From Larix kaempferi (taxonomy: Eukaryota > Streptophyta > Pinopsida > Pinales > Pinaceae), in assembly GCA_027924585.1 (NCBI GenBank), contig BSBM01001138.1, forward strand, positions 9,224,001-9,288,000: 64,000 nucleotides of DNA. The letters are read 5' to 3'. Positions 56,375-64,000 of this stretch are shown here, piece after piece. The position numbers and the translations under genes are program-made. Within the stretch, counting starts at the first letter, position 1. Every line of letters begins with the position of its first letter. The notes below the pieces were generated by a model, which did not search any database, was not told the DNA's origin, and saw nothing but the letters and a program-made list of their open reading frames with translations.

Positions 56375-56450
56375 CACATCGGATTCTTCATTTGGTATGG
56401 ACATGTTCAAAAGGATGCTTCAGACTGGCCATCCAAGCATGCTTAGTTGA
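56375..56450 (+). CDS. ATG101: ATG101 last coding exon
   Basis: The exon follows a TTTTTCAG acceptor. With two bases from the previous exon it encodes STSDSSFGMDMFKRMLQTG and HPSMLS, then TGA at 56448-56450. The C-terminal GHPSML ending is a hallmark of plant ATG101. The stop position matches the usual family length. Confidence 0.95.
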
Positions 56451-57232
56451 TGAATAACAATCAATGGGCTTATCTCATTGTACAGCTGTTATATTTAAGC
56501 TTCAGTCTCTCTCTATTCACACAAATTATTGGATACCAGGCCCATATTTGATCTTAGTTACTACACACACAGCACTCTGCGAAGTCCATCCACAAGTATG
56601 TTAAATTATTAGTGCTTTTGCTAGGCAACAGTTTAAATAGCAATAACAACCACAGAACATCGAAGATTAATTTGCATAGTTTGGCTGTAAATATCATTGC
56701 CAATGCATGCTCATACTTCAGAGGCTGTTGGAAAATGGGACTTGAAATTTGCCGGTGCTGTTGGGTGCCAGGGTGCCATGCTGTGAAGTAAAATGTAAAG
56801 AAAGTTAAACTTCTGTGTACAGTTTTCACATATTTTATTGCAGGAGCAGATAATGGATCCTTGCTTTTGTCTATCTTATAGTTCCTCCAGGGGAACATCT
56901 TGTAAAACATTACACTGCACAATTTCAAGCAACACACTTGATCACCTTGAAATGAAATGCGCTGCTAAAATACAAGTACTTCGCTTGATGATGTAAATAC
57001 AATGGTTTGATGTTAAATATTATACTCATTAATTGTGATCTGTGAAAAACATGATACTAATAGTGACTTTTTAGACTTTCAGTTTGTGGTACTAGTTGAA
57101 TTAGTAATAGCCCAAGCATGTGATTTCAGCGACCATATTTGCCGTTGTCCATTTTTAAATATTAATAGTAGGCAAGCGATGGAGGACTGTGTTAGGGTTG
57201 GAGTCTTTCTTCGTATCAGTTAATAAGGCATG
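56451..57232 (+). other. presumed ATG101 3' UTR and downstream sequence
   Basis: No conserved frame is present and no clear canonical poly(A) site could be picked. The UTR end is therefore undefined. Confidence 0.4.
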
Positions 57233-57682
57233 TGTTGGGCTCAAAATCAACCCAACCTGAAATAGACCTTAAACTTAAATCATTCATGTTTAACTCAACA
57301 GGCTACAGCAGATTTCAGTCTCTCGCCATTCAAATACACCATAATAAACTTACATAAGCAAATAAACACAATTGCACAGAGACAACATATTTATAGTGGG
57401 AAACAACCCGAAGGGTGGGAGGAAAACCCACTGTAGAAAATAAGAGTACTTGGTGCTTCAGTCCCTTGATGCCCGATACATTCTCAATAGTGCCAATGAG
57501 AGGGAGAGCTAGATAGATTGATAGCAGATGACCTCCTTTCTTACTTTCTTTTATATAGGTGAAGGGGTTGTTAAGGTCAGCTGTGATCACTGAGCGAGGG
57601 AGTCAACTTCAATCTCTCTTTTTATGCCTAATGTAATTAAAGTTACATTCCCTCAGAACATGGGGGTTTTACATACCCAACA
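57233..57682. mobile_element. short solo-LTR-like unit (450 bp)
   Basis: It starts TGTTGGGCTC and ends CATACCCAACA, so the ends are inverted (TGTTGGG/CCCAACA), as in LTRs. The flanks GCATG (57228-57232) and GTATG (57683-57687) match at 4 of 5 bases. No internal coding region is attached. Confidence 0.5.
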
Positions 57683-60600
57683 GTATGCTTACCACTGCTT
57701 CTTGGTGCGCTGTAGCTGCCTGCTAAGTTCTTCATCTTTGGTTGTTGCTTCCTCTCTCTTTTCTTTGACCTACACGATTTTCAAGCCAGGTGGTGGTCGT
57801 GGAAAGGACACCCAGTGCTCAGAGCTAATGTTGCGGATATGGGGATGGAGGCTGGGATGCCTATGGTACAGCTATGGCCATGCCACTCTGAAAAACTAGC
57901 TGCCTTAATACGAAAGGTAAGGCAAAGTCTGCGAAAGCCTTTTTTTTCAAGTATATAAAAGGTTTTGAAAGTGCAGAAAGTTGTTTTACAAAAAGGGACC
58001 ATCTTTGCTACCCGTTCAATGTTTTTTTTTCATGTTCAAAATCAAATTTAGTAGTGATATACAATTAGCGAATCGTCGGATCCATGCACCAAGGCCAAAA
58101 AATAACATTGATATATTTCATGTTTTGAAGATCATATGCCGCTAATGTTGTCACAGAAAGTTTCTGATGTCTATTTTCCGAAGGTCTTTTGAGAAACATG
58201 CTTGTAGTTGCATCACAAAGAATGGACTTCCTTGACTGGCTAGTTGGGTGTCAATTTAGAGTGGTATGTATTCCATCAAAGTTACTCAAAGCTTGGATTC
58301 AACCTTTCCCCGTTCAAGCTCAAGCCATACCGGTGGGCCAAAAACAACAAAAATGGAACAACGTTGCTTGAAACCATGTTAGATTCCATGCCATGTTTAT
58401 TTTCTGAGAAGAAAGACCGAGAAATATAAAACTATGTAGCATTCATTTGATTCCATGCCATGTTTATTGTTTCTGAGCAGAAAATCCTAGAAATATAATT
58501 ATGTGGCATTCATTACGTTCATTAACATTGGGGAGCCTGCTTAAAATCTCTCGTATAAATGGCTTCTGACATGGGAACTGGTAGTTATTGTGGTGGTCAG
58601 GCATATTGGTGGCAGTGTGTATCAAGCACTTTTAGTGAGGTGGGCTCATATATATTGTTCACATGCAACTAAAATACAATGTGGGGGGGGATATGGGTAA
58701 ATTGCTAATGCATTATATTTATGCAGGATTATATAATTGACAAGTCTGGATTTAAAATTAGTGCTTTGCATTGTATAATATGTTTAAGCAGTCTTCAAAT
58801 TATTTAATTAACTACAATGTTGATAGTTGAGAGTTAGAATATACATTGACATGTTTAAGCACCGTGTTTAAATGATTTAATTAATTATAATGTTGATTGC
58901 ACCGAGAGGAGCGAGGTGATTGTTATCACAAAACCTTTAGTGACTCTTAGTGTGTGATCCTATCCAGGATGGCAGAGAGCTACAACCACTAGGTCTGTGA
59001 TAGCTAAAGAATCCTACCCCCAAAGATGGTGTCACGTCGGATAGGCTCCTCTCTCTTTAGGCTTCCCAGTCTCACTTCTGGTGAAACCAGACTAGCCACG
59101 GGAGGTGACCCCAGCCAAGCTTTCCAAAGAATGAGCCAAGAATAATCCCAAGCCAAGAATAATCCCAACTCTTTTTGAGTACTTGCTAGACCGTTTTTAA
59201 AAGGCCACATGGTACTTCAGTTACTTTAAGAAAAAGATGAAGAAAGAGGTACCCTGGGTCAGACATCTAAGACTTAGAGATGGGTCACTAAGCTGGGATT
59301 ATTAAAGCTGGTTATGAGATTGTTAACTATAGGAAAACGGACCAGCGAGGCAAATCACTTAGTAACTCGTGAAGAATGGAGTCTAAAAGAAGAATGCTAA
59401 GGCCAAATTGTTCCAACTCGCCACCGTGGGTGATATGGTTTAAGCGGATAATCAATTCTTTGATAAAAATACAAGAATAGGACCTGGATTTGATTTAAGA
59501 ACACCCCAACATATAAAATTTCTTGCTGCAAATGAGTAATCTCACATGCTTAACACATGGCAGCAAGCAAAACAAGCATGCAAAAGACGATGAACAACAT
59601 CCACTTGGTAAAAGATGATTTGAGATCGGTGCCTACACCTAGTGCACTATGGAGTCAAAAATTTGGTTCGCTTAGAGTATCAATCAGCCCCAAATGCATC
59701 ACATATAAATTTAACCCAAGTGAAAAATTTATCCACAAACCTTGCATGCAATAACAAAAAGTTTGGAAAAGTTTACTAATAGATTGACTAGTGGTTTTTA
59801 GAGTGTTTTATCAAGATATTTGGGCACTTCCCTCATTTCGGATGCTTGATGGATTTCTTTCTCCTCACTCCATGACCTCGAATAGATCTCGATCCAAACA
59901 ACTCACTCCAAGCCAAGGCACACTTGATTTTTCGGTGAATTCAACCTTCAGAACAATTAGAAAAGTGAATCACAGTGACTGAAAGATAAACTCAGTATTT
60001 GCAAAATTGAAATAGCAAGAAATTAGGCAAATCGATTTGATTCACAGGAAACCCCATTGCAAGAGACCAAGTTGCTACAAGTAAAGTCGCCCTATTTTCC
60101 TGCAAGCAAATTATGCATAAAATATCCAAGGCAAGAAATCTAGTGGTAGTAGGAGCTCGACAAAAAAGTAAAATCCATCAAAATCATCCAAGATACATGA
60201 GTTTTTCACCACAATTTTTTTGGTTATTCTTACTGTTGAAATGAGTCAAAAGTGCCTTACAATGAAGAGCTCACTATCTTTTAAAGATAGATAGTGACAA
60301 AATCCCGAACTCATCCTTATACAGATGGTTGAGATTGAAAGGTGTCAATACATGATCAATGGATGATGATTAATCTCATTTTTATCTTTTTACAATGGCT
60401 CGAAATGACTATCTATGGAAGGGGGTGAATTACCTCCAAATGTCCAAGTACATGCTCAAGATACAATAAGTGATACATCAAATGATTTGCTAGGGGCTTC
60501 AAATTATCGCCTAGGTGAATACATTCCACTTTTATTACATCACTAAGCTCAAAATTTAAGTCTCCAAATGAAGAATGCACCCCACTTGGGAGAGAGGGTG

Positions 60601-61755
60601 CCTCACCATGAAGATGAACACCACATGTCAAGTGAAAATAAGTTGTGATGCTAGAAAAAGTGGTCCAAATGTGTATAGCCGACCATCATAACAATACCTA
60701 AGTCATATTTTGCTACTTGTTTATCCCACCATCATACATCAAAGACCTTGGTTATTTTAATTTTTTAATTTTTTGTTGGAATAAAATAATTAATACCATA
60801 ACTACCCAAATCTTCATATTTTTTTGTCCGGATTGGAAATCTGATTGCACTGAGAGATTTGCGTCTAAAAAACCATAAGATCCACTACTCAAATGCCCAT
60901 AACCAATCTGATAAAATTTGTTAGCAGTCATCTCCATTCGCAAAGGAAAATAATTTAATTTTAGCATATTAATCCAGTAATGCCTCAAATGATATTCATA
61001 GGTGTCTAATTGGCCTCCAATGGCTAAGATATGATCAATGATGACAACTAGTGAAGTTCAGGCTGCTGACCAGCCCCTTTGACAAGTCAAACTTGGGTTT
61101 GACCGATCAAAAGGTCAAAGTTTGGTAAAAAATTGATCGAAACTGAGGATGATAGAATAATTATATAGGATTTTTGCAAGAGGTGTTAGTCCGTTAATCA
61201 TGAGTAAAATTGATGAACAACTACATGCTAAGTCATGCTATATATGAGCGATCATTTTAAATACAACAAGTGCAAGACAAGTACTAAGTACATTAAATGA
61301 CAAGCGTAACTAGCTTCATAAACATATTCCCGCCTAAACTAGTTACAAATGTAGTGCGTAGATCAACCTCTCCCTTGGGTGAAGTGGAATGAATGACAAC
61401 CATAGGTTTAATCAAAGCGTGAAGTTCACTATAGGATAGACTTAATTCACTTTTGGAGAGATGGGAACAAATGACACTTTATGAAATTTGTTGCAGTGGC
61501 AAACGCTAGGGAAGTAGGGTGTCTCACAAATGGATGAAGTGCTCAGAAGGAACCCATTTGACTCTAGCAAGCCTCCCCTTTATTCATTTCATAACTTTTT
61601 TCTCTTCATCCTTATTTCTTTTTTGTGCTTTTTTCATTTTTTTCTCTTGTTCTTTCTTTGGAGCACATTTCAATTTGCAATCCTTTAGTTAGCTAATGGA
61701 TGAAAGGTACCGGCCTTAGATAGCCTTCTAGGCCCCAATTATGTCCCGACCTTAG
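57683..61755. other. non-coding, repeat-like stretch
   Basis: No host gene was recognised. At about 58890-60300 the sequence shares ordered short phrases with the giant-LTR copy at 10111-14697 (for example TTTTTGAGTACTTGCTAGACC near 59172 against TTTCTGAGTACTAGCCCAACC near 10910), suggesting a diverged relative on the - strand. GTTGATTGCACCGAGAGGAG near 58890 resembles the start of the hairpin repeats. Confidence 0.4.
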
Positions 61756-61759
61756 CTCC

Positions 61760-63110
61760 GTTGCTAGCCACCCTCCATAGTTGCGACAGAGTTACCACAA
61801 TAATGCCTTTTTAAGGGCAAGTAGGCTTAACCTCTTCATTCAAGGATTACCTACCCTCCCAACCACTAACCAATTTCAAGGATGTAACACTATCAAGTCC
61901 AAATCACTCTCAACACTAAGGCATTTGATCTTCATACCACGAGCAATTTCCAGACCTAGTAAAGGAGCTTCATATTTTGCCACATTGTTAGTGCAATCAA
62001 ATTCTAGGTGGAATTAGTATATAGTCTCCTCACCTTTCGGTAATGTCAACACAATCCTTGCCCCAACACCGTGTCTTGTCTTGGTACCATCAAAATACAC
62101 TTTCCACACTCCGTTACTTGTTGTGGGTTCCCAATTTTTGTCTGCCCAGTAATTAGCTAACACCATAAAATTTCCAACATCCTCATTGTTGGAGATGGAT
62201 TTGTCAAATGCATCCTCATGATCTTCTACATGATTTTTCATTGATGGTTCGTTATGCAATGTAATATACGATCCTGAATCTACTGGTATGGTAGCATAAC
62301 AAAGGTCCATTTTATTGTTTCCACCAAGCTTAGCATCCCACTCTCTTGATAAAAGCATACCTCAAACATAAGGAACATCAACAACAAGCACAACCATTAC
62401 CATTTCAATGCCTAGATATGCTACCATCTTAACTCTTCGATTTTCAATCACACCCTGGGATTTACTATTTTAGAGTCTAGACTGCACAAATTCTCATAAT
62501 GTCGGAAGCGGTTAGCTCAAGTTGGTACATAAGTCTTAGTGGAATCACTCGAGTCTAACCAAGTTCAAGCAATTGATTTGAAGGGCTATAAAGAAAGGAG
62601 GGTATCCATCATTTTCTTTCTCAGTAACACTTTAAATCATGATAGGAGGATTCTTCTCTGCTTCTCTATCGGGTGGTCTTGGAGTAGTTGTCTCTCTTGG
62701 CTCAATCCCAAAAAACTTAGGAGACCAGGCATAAATGGAAGGGATCTTTAACAATTCACCCAATGAAATGACATGTTAATCTTAGAAAGGAAACCAGATA
62801 TGTCAATATCCAAGCCATAGGTCTTTTCTTCGGGGCTATCTTTAGCTTTGAGTCCAAAAAATTTTAAAATTTCTTGCTTTATTGAGGGGATCTTGACTAG
62901 TTCATTTAAAGAAATTGTTATAGATGTGTTTGATAACTTCCATGAAATATTTATCTCCAAGAATGTGCTAGTTTGGGATACAGCTCGAGGAAGACTCTTA
63001 TTTTTCTTTATGGAATTATTTTCCTTATGCCACAAGTTTGTCTTTATTGTCGTTGTCTTTGGATTAGAAGGCGAACCACCCTTCTGAGGTTTAGTAATCT
63101 TTGGAAGGTT
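61760..63110 (-). pseudogene. Ty3/gypsy pol fragment: protease region followed by RNase H
   Basis: From high to low coordinate on the - strand, 63035-62748 reads FLEINISWKLSNTSITISLN and VKIPSIKQEILKFF, typical of the region before gypsy protease. Then come VVDVPYV, a stop, and GMLLSREWDAKLGGNNKMDL and YATIPVDSG, the conserved end of the protease domain. About 70 residues later comes an RNase H fold: WKVYFDGTKTRHGVGARIVL (first Asp), a stop, then FHLEFDCTNNVAKYEAPLLG (Glu) and IKCLSVESDLDL (Asp). Stops and small shifts show decay. No reverse transcriptase lies between protease and RNase H, and none was seen below 61760. Confidence 0.78.
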
Positions 63111-64000
63111 ATCTGTAATGTCCCCATTTTGACCCCCTTTGTATTAAACCGTAAATGATGTAAATATTGTAATTTAATCATGGTGAGGAGCTCAAGGCCA
63201 AGGCCCCACCATTGATTTAGCGTTTCATGAATCGGCAATTAAAAATAGATGCCCATGGTTCTTGTGCGAGATGGGCACAATGTAAATAAGACACCATGTA
63301 AATACGAATTTTAATGGAAAAACCCACAACCAGCTATCCAATGCAACAAAAGAGATGGGGCATGACTCTACAAGGAAAAGGGAGGGAAATTATTCAAACC
63401 TTGAGCCAATGGTATTAATCCATGTGTCAATGGGGAAACCCATAAACCACCAACTACCCATTTTGTCTCATGTACCCAATCATTTAATTTTTTTCCAAGA
63501 AATTGGTTAAGGCAGTTAATGCCTTGGGAATGAAAGAGTATGGGCAAGCCATCAACTTGGAAAAACGTGTTTTGTCTCCTTGGGCAAGAAACCACCCACG
63601 AAATGGTGCCCAAAGCCATTCTGTACAGGCAGCCTTTGATCATTCACGCAGGGGGAGTTAGCTGGGGTCTTCCAGTTACGTTTTTCATCTAAATACTGCA
63701 TTTTTCCATGCCTGGGAGTCGTTTTTGCAGTATATAACAGTTGGGAGAGGGAGGGCCACGTTTGGAGGACTGTAGGGAGGTCGTTTTTGCCCCTGAATGT
63801 CCAAGGACGTTTTTCTAAAAACGGATTTGGCTTCCTGGGTTGTTCACCAACTCCCCATTTCGTTTTTGTGGGTTCCCACGTTTTTCTGGGTTAGTTGAAA
63901 CCCCATCTCATGCATTCCACTGTGGAAAACGTTTTCCTCATGCCCAGCAAGTGGGGTCCTGCTGTTATGTGCATCCTTGTTCTTGGTTTGAGCCTGTGAG
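63111..64000. other. unassigned sequence at window end
   Basis: It begins near TGTAATGTCCCCATTTTGAC, which looks like the start of an LTR. From 63660 onward it has recurrent CGTTTTT words. The 91-codon - strand frame at 63368-63643 is not recognised. The partner end, if any, lies outside the window. Confidence 0.35.

Larger units (their letters stand above)
29..56450 (+). other. ATG101: ATG101 gene (transcription unit, 5' end outside window)
   Basis: Six exons joined at GT/AG sites give one open frame of 207 codons plus TGA. The product reads as ATG101, a small HORMA-fold protein that pairs with ATG13 and supports the ATG1 kinase complex starting autophagosome formation in the cytosol. Landmarks in order are IREVLRCILHT, FHRALGLVRPKD, ELFEITYVQCGD, WVEKHPNKKSQ, CLSFYEVRNK, FVNEKKDH, PYEITIP, and the C-terminal FGMDMFKR and GHPSMLS. 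Plant ATG101 is about 215-220 residues, so only the first dozen or so are missing, presumably in an exon upstream of the window. Intron phases (1, 0, 0, 1, 2) all fit. No stop codon or frameshift interrupts the exons, so the gene is probably functional despite introns of 15.9, 4.2, 24.4, 0.15 and 11.1 kb. Confidence 0.95.

Noticed and set aside
1-64000. Search for CRISPR arrays, defence islands, phage genes, rRNA or organelle DNA
   Set aside because: No regularly spaced identical repeats, prokaryotic gene clusters or organelle genes were found; the window is consistent with plant nuclear DNA throughout.

Overview
The window looks like nuclear DNA from a gymnosperm, probably a conifer. The inference rests on a single conserved plant gene spread over more than 56 kb, with introns up to 24 kb that are filled with nested retrotransposons, hAT-type DNA elements and tRNA-derived SINEs. 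No organelle, bacterial or viral genome organisation is visible.

The host gene is ATG101, the HORMA-domain subunit of the ATG1/ATG13 autophagy-initiation complex. It lies on the + strand in six exons (29-65, 15976-16061, 20285-20380, 44766-44931, 45085-45247, 56375-56450). These join in frame to 207 codons plus a TGA stop; only the first dozen or so codons lie upstream of the window. Intron lengths are about 15.9 kb, 4.2 kb, 24.4 kb, 153 bp and 11.1 kb.

Intron 1 holds a hAT-like element (225-1590), a SINE (2979-3217), a gag-protease-only copia element with ~1 kb LTRs (3509-7329), tandem duplications (8489-9356) and a 4.6 kb solo LTR (10111-14697). Intron 2 holds a SINE. Intron 3 holds a 3.2 kb solo LTR (22503-25733), hAT-like elements (26176-27845, 29191-31380 with another nested at 29461-30365, and 42791-43763), and a second solo LTR of the giant family (32551-42379). 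That LTR is split by a young, apparently intact Ty1/copia retrotransposon (35405-42140). The copia element has one uninterrupted 1437-codon gag-pol frame, LTRs differing at one base, a perfect GTTTC target-site duplication (TSD), and an antisense fragment of the host SEC61-gamma gene in its leader. Intron 5 holds a decayed copia element (45572-54328) with a hAT-like element in one LTR and a solo LTR in its gag gene, plus two SINEs.

Downstream of ATG101 (56451-64000) there is no recognisable host gene. It holds a short LTR-like unit, anonymous repeats, and a decayed Ty3/gypsy fragment on the - strand (about 61760-63110) in which an RNase H domain directly follows the protease.

Most mobile-element boundaries were set by reading terminal repeats and TSDs by eye, and they are internally consistent. 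I found no defence system, CRISPR array, rRNA or convincing functional tRNA gene. The most interesting signals are the SEC61-gamma capture, the gag-protease element with its private C-terminal tail, the repeated CTCGAAATTCGTGCC-like word arrays in the LTRs of the A/C copia family, and hAT-like elements that share a core but carry different subterminal repeat arrays.
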